A stretch of DNA of 35,120 bases from Rhodospirillaceae bacterium (GCA_002728255.1 PBWV01000019.1:176414-211533); one strand, 5' to 3'; counted from the stretch's first letter, positions 26,235 to 34,854 are shown. Program-made: numbers and translations. The notes: generated from the letters alone by a model not told the origin.

Positions 26235-27009
26235 AGGGTTTTCGGCAGTAGAAGGTCATAAAGTTTCCATAAGCAGGTGGCGAAATGCGGTTTGTATTGA
26301 AACATCTTAATAAATTAGTGCGATTGAACCACTTGGTAGAGAAAAAAGGATAATCTACTTTTAGTATTTGGAAGCCACAATCACGCAGACATCTATGCAT
26401 AGAGTCATTAGAGAAGAGACTAATATGAGTAGGATCATTTAGTAACCGGTAGTTGTTTCCGAAACGCCGCGCACAACCTGAATCAAAATCAGGGGTTCCG
26501 ACAATTATTGTTCCACCTGGCCTTAAAAGGTCGCGAATTTTCCTGAGTGTAGTCACGGGGTCCTTCATGTGTTCGATAACATGGTAGGCGATTACAAGAT
26601 CGAAAAAACTATCGTCATAGTCAACCGTCTCAAAAACCCCCTTATATATAATTCCATGCGGAGAAGCCTCTGTTGAGGCTTGGGCAGATGGTTCAACGCC
26701 ATACTTGGACCAGTGGTTATCAACACATGATAGAAGCCAGCCAGGACCACAACCAATATCCAGCAGCCTACCTGGTTTTAGACAGGAAATAAAATGTAGT
26801 TCAGTTTTCAGATTTTCCAAATACTGGTTTTTCTCATTCAACCTATTTCGCTGAATGCCATCGGGATCTGTGGATTCACCCCAATAGTCAGTTGTCAGGT
26901 CCTGTGACGTTTCAGGCCGCACTCTAACAAAATATTGGCCAGTGGTGTATAGGGATTCCATGGCATTAGTGAGGTCAAAGTTGGCAAGATTTCGTTTCAT
27001 AGGAGTCAT
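26233..27009 (-). CDS. Class I SAM-dependent methyltransferase
   Basis: The 258-residue protein has motif I LLDIGCGPGWLLSCVD, an acidic end of strand 2 (YGVEPSAQA), motif FFDLVIAYHVIEHMKDP and LLRPGGTIIVGTPDFDS. The VIEH-type fingerprint fits the methyltransferase 11/23 group often found in surface glycan clusters, where members methylate sugars or glycosyl lipids. The ATG at 27009 lies three bases after the ABC transporter stop; an in-frame ATG at 27000 is an alternative. The 3' end carries the ribosome site of the next gene. Acceptor unknown. Confidence 0.87.
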   Translation of the reverse strand: MTPMKRNLANFDLTNAMESLYTTGQYFVRVRPETSQDLTTDYWGESTDPDGIQRNRLNEKNQYLENLKTELHFISCLKPGRLLDIGCGPGWLLSCVDNHWSKYGVEPSAQASTEASPHGIIYKGVFETVDYDDSFFDLVIAYHVIEHMKDPVTTLRKIRDLLRPGGTIIVGTPDFDSGCARRFGNNYRLLNDPTHISLFSNDSMHRCLRDCGFQILKVDYPFFSTKWFNRTNLLRCFNTNRISPPAYGNFMTFYCRKP

Positions 27010-27012
27010 TAC

Positions 27013-28815
27013 TTATTTCGTATCAGCAACTTGGTGATCCCACATTTTTCTAAAGAACGACCCCCTATTTTCGTAAAGGTTCTTAAAAGAACCACTTTCC
27101 AGTATTCTGCCAGCTGCCATAACGTAGATATGGTCACACTTGGCAACAGAAGACAAGCGATGGGCGATGACAACGATCGTTCTCTTTCCATGAAGTTTTT
27201 CTATGGATGCTTGCACGATTTTATCGGTTTCTGCATCAAGGGCATTGGTGGCTTCGTCAAAAATTAGAATATCGGGATCCTTGTACAGTTCTCTTGCAAT
27301 GGCAATGCGTTGTCGTTCACCCCCTGAGAGAGAAGCGCCACGCTCACCTACTTGGGTCATATATTTTTGGGGAAGCGCCTCGATAAAGTCGTGGCAGTGA
27401 GCGGCACGGGCAGCCTCCTTCATTTTTTCTATATTGTTCTCTTTTTGGTTAGGCCCTAACCGGAGGGTCAGGTTAGTCGCAATAGTGTCATTAAGAATCA
27501 TAGGGTCTTGCGTCACATAACCGAGGCGACTGCGGAATGCCTCGTTATTTAAATCCGAGAAGTTGTGCTCGCCGATTGTAATCGACCCCTCATCAGGGAC
27601 TATTAGGCGGGTCAACAAACGAAAGATCGTAGTTTTTCCAGCACCAGATTCTCCAACGATAGCAACAGATTTATGATACGGAATGGTAAGATTGATGCCC
27701 TTAAGAATATGATGTTTTTTCCTGTGCAGGCTTACATTCTGAAAAATGATATCGTCATTTAACGAGTCTATAACTATACTTCCGTTGCATTCGTGGGCCT
27801 TCCATATTTCTCGGGAAAAATTAGATATATAATGGACGCCTCCAATTAATTGGTGGAGCCGTTGTATGGCAAGAGGAAGAGTAAGGACATGGCTAAGAAC
27901 TCGATACATTATTAGTGCTATCACTACCGTGCTCGCCATGGAGCTACTAAGCATTTCTACATTGTAGAATATGTATCCTAGCAAAGAGAGCACAGCCAGC
28001 GGCTCCTTAATGGCACCTAAAGCAGCTGTTCGTCGACCCATTCGGATTTGACGATCTGCAAGGTCATTGACGCGCTTAAGCACATGTTGTCTGACCCTAC
28101 GAGAATTCGCGGTTGCCTTCAGGTAATCGAATGACTCCACAAATTGTACCATCTCGGAGGACAGCGAGGCTGTTTTATCGGACACATCCATGGACAAAGC
28201 CTTGGTATGGCGAATTAATGGTCGCGCTACAAGGAAGGCGAGCATTCCAACCACAACAATTATAAGAGAAATTTCCATTTCTAGTACGATGATGGTTGGT
28301 ATGTATATAAGGGAATAAACCAGGGAAACAATAATGCGGCTGAAGATCCGGAGCGAGGCCGCAAAACGGGCGCTTTCTACCGTCATTAAATTAGCCAGAT
28401 ATCCAGTCTTTTGTTCCAAATAAAATTCATATCGGGCCTGCTCTAATCCCCGAGCAAGAGAACTTTGGAGAGAGTGGCGAACCAAGGCGATGGTACGAAT
28501 GGTCCAATAATTTTGGGCAAAAGAAACTAACGCCTTAAAGATAAAAATCGCCGAGATTATCAACGCTAGGCTTGCAAAAGAAGTGCTAAATCCGAGATTA
28601 GAGATTGTGGCCAAGACTTTTTGGGATATGGGGTTATTGAGATCTTCACCCAGGGAAAGTTGTAGAAGTGGGAGCAACGTGACTACCCCCAAAAGCTCCA
28701 TAAACGTTCCGATGAATATTAGAAATATTAAAAGAGCTAATCGCCATTGAGCAAACCTTATGAATAGCCCCATATAACTAAAGAAAATAGAGTTAGAGTT
28801 CGTTTCTAAGGCCAA
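27013..28815 (-). CDS. ABC half-transporter (permease-ATPase), probable glycan-lipid flippase
   Basis: The 600-residue protein has an N-terminal six-helix type membrane domain (about residues 20-330) and a C-terminal ATPase. The ATPase shows Walker A GESGAGKTT (388-396), Q-loop Gln436 in VTQDPMI, signature LSGGERQR (496-503), Walker B DILIFDEATNALD and switch His552 in IAHRLSS. This is a type IV exporter fold like MsbA or PglK, acting as a homodimer. In a cluster with no recognisable Wzx, it is the best candidate for flipping the lipid-linked glycan to the periplasm, as PglK does. It starts a few bases after the radical SAM gene. Confidence 0.9.
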   Translation of the reverse strand: MALETNSNSIFFSYMGLFIRFAQWRLALLIFLIFIGTFMELLGVVTLLPLLQLSLGEDLNNPISQKVLATISNLGFSTSFASLALIISAIFIFKALVSFAQNYWTIRTIALVRHSLQSSLARGLEQARYEFYLEQKTGYLANLMTVESARFAASLRIFSRIIVSLVYSLIYIPTIIVLEMEISLIIVVVGMLAFLVARPLIRHTKALSMDVSDKTASLSSEMVQFVESFDYLKATANSRRVRQHVLKRVNDLADRQIRMGRRTAALGAIKEPLAVLSLLGYIFYNVEMLSSSMASTVVIALIMYRVLSHVLTLPLAIQRLHQLIGGVHYISNFSREIWKAHECNGSIVIDSLNDDIIFQNVSLHRKKHHILKGINLTIPYHKSVAIVGESGAGKTTIFRLLTRLIVPDEGSITIGEHNFSDLNNEAFRSRLGYVTQDPMILNDTIATNLTLRLGPNQKENNIEKMKEAARAAHCHDFIEALPQKYMTQVGERGASLSGGERQRIAIARELYKDPDILIFDEATNALDAETDKIVQASIEKLHGKRTIVVIAHRLSSVAKCDHIYVMAAGRILESGSFKNLYENRGSFFRKMWDHQVADTK

Positions 28816-28821
28816 TTGGGT

Positions 28822-29901
28822 TTACCTAGTTAGTTGGTCTAACAATTTGGGAAATTGCCTTCTCATGAAATCTATGACTACCCTTTTTCGGTTCTTTTTT
28901 ATAAATGTATCTACCCCTTCATATCTGGTGCATGTTTGGCACACCTTCGGTAATTTTCCGGCGCGCCATTCTGTCCTGTATCGTCTAAGTGCAGGACCGC
29001 GCCATATATCTTGAAGGGTGTGAGTATTAAGGTTGCCCACTTTTATTTCGCTCTCTAGGTCTACACAGACACAGGCGCCAACGTTCCCATCGGCGAGGAC
29101 ATGAAGACGCCGATAAAGCTCGAAGCATGGAGACACAATTTTTTCCTTCAGCGGCAAGGGCTCGTCCAGGAATGTTCCTTCAGGAACGTCATCTTTCTTT
29201 ATGAGGCCTCCCCATGCGTCATAAATATCAAGATAATCAATGTTTTCTTCGCCAATTAGCTTAGCAATTTTTTTGTATGTTTTTGTGCCTTGCCATAGTT
29301 TGCGGCTTCCTTCTACTCTTAGGTGAAGAGTTATTCTAACGGGACTCTCCAGTTTTAAGTTAGCCTGAGATATATCAAGGATGTTTTGTACAACTCTCTC
29401 GTATTTATCATTCCCATAATACTTTAAGTACCCCTCCCGACTTCCTATGAATGTTGATATAGCCAAGCGACTCAGGCCGGATTTCAGTAATGTTTCACAG
29501 CCAAATTTTTGAATTAGAATAGCATTGGTGTAGAGGAAGATATCACCAATTCGGGCTTGTGAGCGGGCATACTGTATCTTTTTCACTAAGTCCCGGTCTA
29601 CGAGGGGGTCTCCTACTGTTGGGGTAAAATTCAGATTTCCGCCACCACTATCAACAAAATCATCTACGGCCTTCTTGTATAGGTTCCAACTCATCTCGAG
29701 TTTTGGACGTTGCATGTAGCGATATCCGCAGAAAGAACAATTAGCGTTGCACAAGTTTGTGGTTTCGACGCCAAAGTTAATAAATGTGTGTTCCATTAAA
29801 CGGCGGAGAGCGAAAACTGGTAAAAAACTAGCGGCAACTTTAGCTATGCGAGAGCGGAGGCGTTGTCGTTGGTTTTGCATTATCAGAGAAACTTGGCGCA
29901 C
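28822..29901 (-). CDS. Radical SAM protein with C-terminal SPASM-like cysteines
   Basis: The 359-residue protein has the radical SAM cluster motif CNANCSFC (Cys51, Cys55, Cys58). This is followed by a TPTVGDPLVD segment in place of the usual GGEP-type motif and by SRLAISTF. A C-terminal SPASM-like set of Cys (259, 277, 279, 321, 324) would bind a further iron-sulfur cluster. Relatives in glycan and peptide-modifying loci oxidise or rearrange substrates; its own is unknown. The start is GTG at 29901, with AGG about seven bases before it; an ATG at 29880 is an alternative without a ribosome site. A reaction on a sugar or a nucleotide sugar is inferred from the cluster. Confidence 0.86.
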   Translation of the reverse strand: MRQVSLIMQNQRQRLRSRIAKVAASFLPVFALRRLMEHTFINFGVETTNLCNANCSFCGYRYMQRPKLEMSWNLYKKAVDDFVDSGGGNLNFTPTVGDPLVDRDLVKKIQYARSQARIGDIFLYTNAILIQKFGCETLLKSGLSRLAISTFIGSREGYLKYYGNDKYERVVQNILDISQANLKLESPVRITLHLRVEGSRKLWQGTKTYKKIAKLIGEENIDYLDIYDAWGGLIKKDDVPEGTFLDEPLPLKEKIVSPCFELYRRLHVLADGNVGACVCVDLESEIKVGNLNTHTLQDIWRGPALRRYRTEWRAGKLPKVCQTCTRYEGVDTFIKKNRKRVVIDFMRRQFPKLLDQLTR

Positions 29902-29909
29902 GTGATTAC

Positions 29910-31496
29910 CTATTGGGCTATGTAGTTCTTATAAAAATCGGGCGGACAGCCCGTGTTATCTGATGTAGATTCAATTGCATTGCCCAAATCATCACGGGAA
30001 ACCCTAAATCTTCCCCGATCATCTTGAGAGGCGCTTACGATTTTGCACCTTTTTAGTAAATCCGGTTTGGTTGTTTTATCAAAGGCGCGAATGGTTGTGT
30101 CGGCAAGAATAATATTGTGGTGGGAAGCGAGGGCATCGAAGAAGGCGCTGCCAGCGAAATCGAAGATTAGAAAATCTACCTCGTGGTCGAGCGGGTCAAA
30201 AAACCCGGTTATTACCCTATCAGAATAGGGCTCCAAGAGCGATCTATTGGGCATTATCCCTCTGGGGTGGAGTTTGGTGGTTATGCGATAGCCAAGTGAC
30301 CGCAACTCCTTGAGAAGTGAGACTTGCCAGTCTAGGTACAAAACATCGGGTGGCTTTCGACTTGCGAAGTCCGCCAACGCCTCTCCCAGATAGCCGCCAG
30401 CCACATATAATGCCTGTCTTGTTTTTGAACCGTGCCGTCGTTTTTGGCCATTTTCATAAATATGTCGGTGTCGACTTGATCCATTAGAAAGAAATTTTAT
30501 TGTATTTGCTTGTGGGGATCCAGCGATCTCCCGATTTGCAATTCGTTTTTTTATAGCGTGGGCTTCTCCTGTGCTATGGGTATAGTACTTGTCGCAATTT
30601 ACTAGCTCAGCCACAGCCCACTCATTATCAACAAAAAAAGCCCGTTCGCCGCCGTGTGCGAAGCGAATGACTGGACGGGCATCCTGCTGGTACAAAAATG
30701 ACGTAAGACGACCAAGGTGCTTTGGTGTGCCACTGAGCAATCGGAGTCCTAGTGCCCTTCGGCGGGTGGATCTACTGATAATTGTATAATCTAGCCCTGC
30801 TTTCCCTAAGTGATAGTGTATTAAAAGATTCCCCAATTGTTTCAGCCGCTTCAGTAATAACGCTTTCACGGGCAGGTTTTCGGATACTAAAGAATTAAAA
30901 GTCTCTGTCAGACAGATAGTAAGATCATTAAACTTTGTTCTGCCTTGGCTAGGCTCTCTCCAACTAAATAGGTTGGCCGGCCAGTCAACTTGGCGACCCG
31001 GGTGCAATGTGAGATAGTCGCTAAGCAGGTAATTCCGATTAAGAATATCGTCGTGCTTAGCCACAGCAATTGCTTGTCCATGTGTAATCCATCGTTTGGC
31101 TGTTTTCTTTATCCGTGGCCAAATTGTACTATCAGGCGGGTGGTGCCAGACCCGAATCCTAGAAAGATTGTTTAGGGTGTTACCCGTATCTAGGAAGGCT
31201 AATAAAGGACTTTCCCTTGGGCTATAGCGCGGTGTTGGGTTGTTATTAAGGTCTAACCCAAGTCTGCAAATGAAAGCAAGGTCGGTTATTATATCGTAGG
31301 CTTTTGCATCTCCCAGGATGCGGGGAAGAGTACTCTTCTGAAACTGAAGAATGGCCTGAAGAACGCGAGTAGTAATGGCATTAGATATGGCGCTATAGTC
31401 GTGGTAGTTGGTATGCCACGATAACTCATTTAGGGCCGCAGTTCCGTCTCTTAAGCTAGCTATATCAAGTGGGGTTGAGGACGAAACTTTATCCAT
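29910..31496 (-). CDS. Capsule-type GT-B protein, candidate nonulosonate transferase
   Basis: I do not recognise a named family for this 528-residue protein. Its C-terminal half has a pattern seen in capsule GT-B transferases (Kdo, sialic-type and CDP-glycerol-type): HGG at 281-283, a strand ALYVAGGYLGEA, KLHPR at 408-412 and IFDFAGSAFFDAL at about 444-456. The N-terminal half is mostly helical, with no signal peptide or membrane segment. It starts one base after the stop of the sulfotransferase-like/kinase-like gene (TGAAATG), so the two are coupled. NeuA and NeuB are two and three genes upstream, so transfer of an activated nonulosonic acid is a reasonable but untested idea. A CDP-linked polyol donor is the main alternative. 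Confidence 0.6.
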   Translation of the reverse strand: MDKVSSSTPLDIASLRDGTAALNELSWHTNYHDYSAISNAITTRVLQAILQFQKSTLPRILGDAKAYDIITDLAFICRLGLDLNNNPTPRYSPRESPLLAFLDTGNTLNNLSRIRVWHHPPDSTIWPRIKKTAKRWITHGQAIAVAKHDDILNRNYLLSDYLTLHPGRQVDWPANLFSWREPSQGRTKFNDLTICLTETFNSLVSENLPVKALLLKRLKQLGNLLIHYHLGKAGLDYTIISRSTRRRALGLRLLSGTPKHLGRLTSFLYQQDARPVIRFAHGGERAFFVDNEWAVAELVNCDKYYTHSTGEAHAIKKRIANREIAGSPQANTIKFLSNGSSRHRHIYENGQKRRHGSKTRQALYVAGGYLGEALADFASRKPPDVLYLDWQVSLLKELRSLGYRITTKLHPRGIMPNRSLLEPYSDRVITGFFDPLDHEVDFLIFDFAGSAFFDALASHHNIILADTTIRAFDKTTKPDLLKRCKIVSASQDDRGRFRVSRDDLGNAIESTSDNTGCPPDFYKNYIAQ

Positions 31497-31497
31497 T

Positions 31498-33168
31498 TCA
31501 ATCTGGTTTCTTGCAGCGCAAAAATATTTTTATGTTAAGCGCAATTTCCTTAGCGACAGAGTGAGCATCCCTTTGATCAATGTGAATTACTTTAAGGAAT
31601 GCATTATTCTTTTTTGTAGTTTCAAGTAGTAGTGTTTGGTAGCGATTTATTTCATTTTCCTCCAATTCTTGTTTACGATCGTATATGTTTTTGGGTGTGT
31701 CAATGAGTATGAAGCTCATGGCGGGCTGTGGTGTCAATCGGCAAAATATTGCTACGGCGCAAATATGGTACCAGGGGCGCTTGCGGATTTTTAGGTCGGT
31801 CAAACGATCATATATATAACGATCGGCAAGCGCTATTTGTCCCGATTCGGAGATATCAAAAAGCTTAGAAAAAATCGATGTAGCATAAGTATATTCATCT
31901 ATAAGTGCACGGAGGAGATATCGGATTGCGCTTGGTAAAAGATGCCAACAGGTACGGAGAACGCCCTTGCTGTTATATGGTCGTATCCTCTCAGGGTTGC
32001 TGCGCATCTTGTCGAGACGATGGTGAAAGCCCGTGGCGGGGATCCCCTCTTCCTGAAGTATATTGAGTGCTATACCTAGGGAGGTACTTTTGCCAACGCC
32101 ATGCGCCCCTGAAACAACAAAAAAATGCTGGGACAAGGAGTTAGTAGATGGGAAAGTGGCCTGGCGTTTCAGTCGCAGGCCGTGCCTAGTGTCGGTCCAG
32201 CATTGTTTTACAGCGTTTAATTGTCTGATTAAGCTCTGCTTCGGGTAAAGGTAAAACTCCGATAATTTGCGGGCTGCAATTGGTCTTCGCCACCCAACTG
32301 CGATTATAGATTTGAGGTATATTCCTTTATGGTTTCCCAGTGTGGTTGAGCGAATTGTCTCCAGTTCACTTTTGGTTAATAGGTGCTCCCAAGTGCCACC
32401 TGGGGTGTAGAAACCTCGAGACTTCTCAAATCGGAAGTGTGGAGTAAAGTCAAAGTTTGAATAAAAATCTATTTTATCACTTTGAAAAAAATTAGCGGCG
32501 TTGCGTAATTCTTGATCATTTTTCTCACAAAGTAAATCAAGTGACATCGTGATTACATCATTGGGATTTGTTCGAGATAAATTGCGGGACACTTGCTGCG
32601 AAAGAGCTAAGAGGCCTAATATATTGCGGAAACGTGTATGTCGATCGCTGGGAGGCTGTGGCCAAGTTCGCCAGTACATGGCTGCGGCAACAGCTGATTC
32701 TGGCTGCCTTTGCATTACAGCTAATCTTAAATTAGGAATCTTTGAACGATATAATGTGTAGCGAAATTCGGGATGAAGATCAAAGGCTGCCCAGGTACGC
32801 TTATCATGTGAAAGTGCTATTTGTTGTAATATCCAGCTTAAAAGCGACACTTGGTTGTCTATTGTTTTTGGGACGTCGTTAAGCAGCTGACGGCCATGAC
32901 TATTGATAAATTCGGCCGGAGTTTTTATTGCACTGCGGGAACCATCTATATACCGAGGGCGGTTGATGTACTCTTCAACTATTTTGTGTAGCTGCTGTTC
33001 GAAAAATAGAAACACGCGTTTGTCATATACATGAAAGACGGCCTCTAGCGGAAACCCAAATACCGGGCCTCGACTATTAAACAAAGCATCAGCAAGTAAG
33101 GTCTTCCCAGATCTTCCGGCACCTCCTATAAGTGTAGGTCCCAGCGTTTGAGGTTTATCCGGTTTAAT
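31498..33168 (-). CDS. Sulfotransferase-like plus thymidylate kinase-like fusion, non-ATG start
   Basis: From an ATT at 33168 the frame encodes 556 residues with two Walker A motifs. The first, GAGRSGKT (16-23), sits in GGAGRSGKTLLADAL, which resembles the sulfotransferase 5'-loop (GxxRSGTTLL). It is followed by QRQPESAVAAAMYW, near the usual 3'-phosphate region, and a late GGTWEHLLTKSELE, which is typical of sulfotransferase tails. The second, GAHGVGKS (354-361), begins a thymidylate kinase-like half with DRYIYD and RKQELEENEINRYQ. The first conventional start (TTG 33084) would remove the first P-loop. Between 33085 and the neuA stop no in-frame ATG, GTG or TTG exists. GGGGGAA lies a few bases before the ATT. 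It is coupled to the next gene. Nucleotide kinase, sugar kinase or sulfate-activating roles are all possible. Confidence 0.6.
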   Translation of the reverse strand: MKPDKPQTLGPTLIGGAGRSGKTLLADALFNSRGPVFGFPLEAVFHVYDKRVFLFFEQQLHKIVEEYINRPRYIDGSRSAIKTPAEFINSHGRQLLNDVPKTIDNQVSLLSWILQQIALSHDKRTWAAFDLHPEFRYTLYRSKIPNLRLAVMQRQPESAVAAAMYWRTWPQPPSDRHTRFRNILGLLALSQQVSRNLSRTNPNDVITMSLDLLCEKNDQELRNAANFFQSDKIDFYSNFDFTPHFRFEKSRGFYTPGGTWEHLLTKSELETIRSTTLGNHKGIYLKSIIAVGWRRPIAARKLSEFYLYPKQSLIRQLNAVKQCWTDTRHGLRLKRQATFPSTNSLSQHFFVVSGAHGVGKSTSLGIALNILQEEGIPATGFHHRLDKMRSNPERIRPYNSKGVLRTCWHLLPSAIRYLLRALIDEYTYATSIFSKLFDISESGQIALADRYIYDRLTDLKIRKRPWYHICAVAIFCRLTPQPAMSFILIDTPKNIYDRKQELEENEINRYQTLLLETTKKNNAFLKVIHIDQRDAHSVAKEIALNIKIFLRCKKPD

Positions 33169-33235
33169 GATTTCCCCCGAGTGTTTGGCAGAATAACGAT
33201 TATGTAATCTGATAGTGTTAATTAAGAGTGAGTTT

Positions 33236-33949
33236 TTATTTTGTGGAGCACCCTTCGTTGAGAAGGAAAGAGTTCATTAAGGCTTCGCAAAAAGTTAAAT
33301 CGGAGGGTTCATCAATTTGAAAACTTTTCCAGAGTTCCATTTCCCATATGCCTATTTTACCACCTAGGCGGTTATTGTGGCTTTGAATGCAGTCCGGTGT
33401 GAAGATCCAAAAAGAACCGTTTTCTAGGAATTGGTCCGGCTTTTCTTGTCGCCGGCCACGGTTTTTGTAATCATAGGTATAACTAGAAAGTTGGCCGTCA
33501 GCGGACGGCTTCCAGATGTTGAAATCGGTAACCAAGCTTGCTGAGAACAACGAGTCTAGGTTTTGCTCAATGAAGTGTTGAATAGCTCCATCAAAGTCCA
33601 CGCTGCTTCGGACGGGAGACGTGCATTGTGGCCCTACAATTAACTTTACCGAGCGGCCTGTTTCTTGAATATATTTGAGGGCATGTAACCAACCACTTTC
33701 CGATGAAGCTGTATCACCAGATATGTGGGAAGGGCGTGGAATTACCTCCGCACCATACTCCTTAGCAACGTTAAGGATATTGGTATCGTCGGAACTCACC
33801 CAAACGCTGTCGATATGTTGTGCGTCAAGAGAGTGTTCAATGGTCCACGCAACCAGTGGTTTCCCGCAGAACGTGGCTATATTTTTTCCAGGAATACCTT
33901 GGGATCCGCCTCTGGCAAGAATTATAGCGATATTTTCAGCCATTTTCAT
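33236..33949 (-). CDS. neuA: CMP-nonulosonic acid (sialic-type) cytidylyltransferase
   Basis: The 237-residue protein opens with the nucleotide-binding IAIILARGGSQGIPGKN and has CGKPLVAWTIEHS, then WVSSDDTNIL and VIPRPSHISGDTASS. GPQCTSPVRSS, FSASLVTDFNIWK and ENGSFWIF follow. This is the acylneuraminate cytidylyltransferase family, which activates Neu5Ac, legionaminic, pseudaminic or related acids with CTP. AAGG lies five to six bases before the ATG. It follows neuB by 31 bases. No NeuC-, Leg- or Pse-type genes are visible in the window, so the exact acid is unknown. Confidence 0.93.
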   Translation of the reverse strand: MKMAENIAIILARGGSQGIPGKNIATFCGKPLVAWTIEHSLDAQHIDSVWVSSDDTNILNVAKEYGAEVIPRPSHISGDTASSESGWLHALKYIQETGRSVKLIVGPQCTSPVRSSVDFDGAIQHFIEQNLDSLFSASLVTDFNIWKPSADGQLSSYTYDYKNRGRRQEKPDQFLENGSFWIFTPDCIQSHNNRLGGKIGIWEMELWKSFQIDEPSDLTFCEALMNSFLLNEGCSTK

Positions 33950-33980
33950 AACACCTTATTTGGGAAAACGACGATATGGG

Positions 33981-34841
33981 TTAGCCAGGGACATTTTTTC
34001 GGAGCTTCTCACGGGCGGATTGTTCTGATTCTTGTAGAGTTTTCTCGCCATTCCCAAGCACTTTGGGAAATACCCTCACGGCTGATGTAAAGCTTCGCAG
34101 TGCTTTTGTTTCTATAGATGCGGCTTGATCAGAGCCATACATAGTTCTGTCCAATGTCACATGCCTTTCAAGGGAAGTAGCCCCTAATGCGAGGGCAGCG
34201 ATGCAAACGGTGACTAGACTTGTTTCGTGACCAGAATATCCCACCGGAACGCCATAACGGCTTTTGAGTGCTGGGATCATTCGCAAATTAGCCTCTTCCA
34301 CATTCATGGGATAAGTCGAATTACAGTGCATGAGTTCAAAGGGGCATTGGGCTTTACGAAAAAGACCCACAACTTGATCTATTTCCTCCAGAGTGGACAT
34401 TCCAGTTGATATAAATGTCCGTTTTCCTTGTGCCGCTATGTCCCTGATTAGAGGGATATGCCCTAACATTGGAGAAGCTACTTTGTGAAAAGGCGGGTCA
34501 AATTCTTGGAGGAACTGTAAGCTTTCTTGATCCCAACAGGATGCAGACCACGATATATTTTTACTCTGGCAATAGGCGTCTATTGTCTTGTATTCTTGCA
34601 ACCCAAATTCCAGACCTTCCTTCTGCTCACGCTGTGTATTTCCCCACGGGCTCTCTCTGTGGCTGTCCAAGTACTCTTCTGTATAAACAGCATTGATAGT
34701 GCGCTTTTGGAATTTTACGGCGTCGAAACCAGCGTCGGACGCTGCATCTATCATCTGTTTAGCGAGTTCCAATGAACCATTGTGGTTAATACCAACTTCA
34801 GCAATCAGAAAAATTGGTGTCTCTGAAAATTCTGATGACAC
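33981..34841 (-). CDS. neuB: N-acetylneuraminate synthase-type enzyme lacking the SAF domain
   Basis: NeuB condenses a HexNAc-type sugar with phosphoenolpyruvate to a nonulosonic acid. The TIM-barrel part is complete: FLIAEVGINHNGSLELAKQM, VKFQKRT, FHKVASPML, FISTGMSTLEEI, MHCNSTYP, VGYSGHE and GATSLERHVTLDR. At 286 residues it is shorter than usual and stops just after EQSAREKLRKNVPG, where the C-terminal SAF (antifreeze-like) domain normally begins; no such domain follows before neuA. GTG at 34841 is the start, with AAGGAG seven bases upstream. It is preceded by the PhyH-like gene and followed by neuA. A NeuB, LegI or PseI substrate cannot be chosen from sequence. Confidence 0.92.
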   Translation of the reverse strand: MSSEFSETPIFLIAEVGINHNGSLELAKQMIDAASDAGFDAVKFQKRTINAVYTEEYLDSHRESPWGNTQREQKEGLEFGLQEYKTIDAYCQSKNISWSASCWDQESLQFLQEFDPPFHKVASPMLGHIPLIRDIAAQGKRTFISTGMSTLEEIDQVVGLFRKAQCPFELMHCNSTYPMNVEEANLRMIPALKSRYGVPVGYSGHETSLVTVCIAALALGATSLERHVTLDRTMYGSDQAASIETKALRSFTSAVRVFPKVLGNGEKTLQESEQSAREKLRKNVPG

Positions 34842-34848
34842 GAATAAT

Positions 34849-34854
34849 CTCCTT
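34849..34854 (-). promoter_or_regulatory. Ribosome binding site supporting the neuB GTG start
   Basis: AAGGAG on the minus strand lies seven bases before the GTG at 34841, the expected N-terminus of neuB. Confidence 0.6.

Noticed and set aside
33114-33134. AGGAGG on the minus strand inside the first P-loop coding region
   Set aside because: It looks like a perfect ribosome site but arises from the GGA GGT glycine codons of the P-loop. No start codon follows at a useful distance in the frame.
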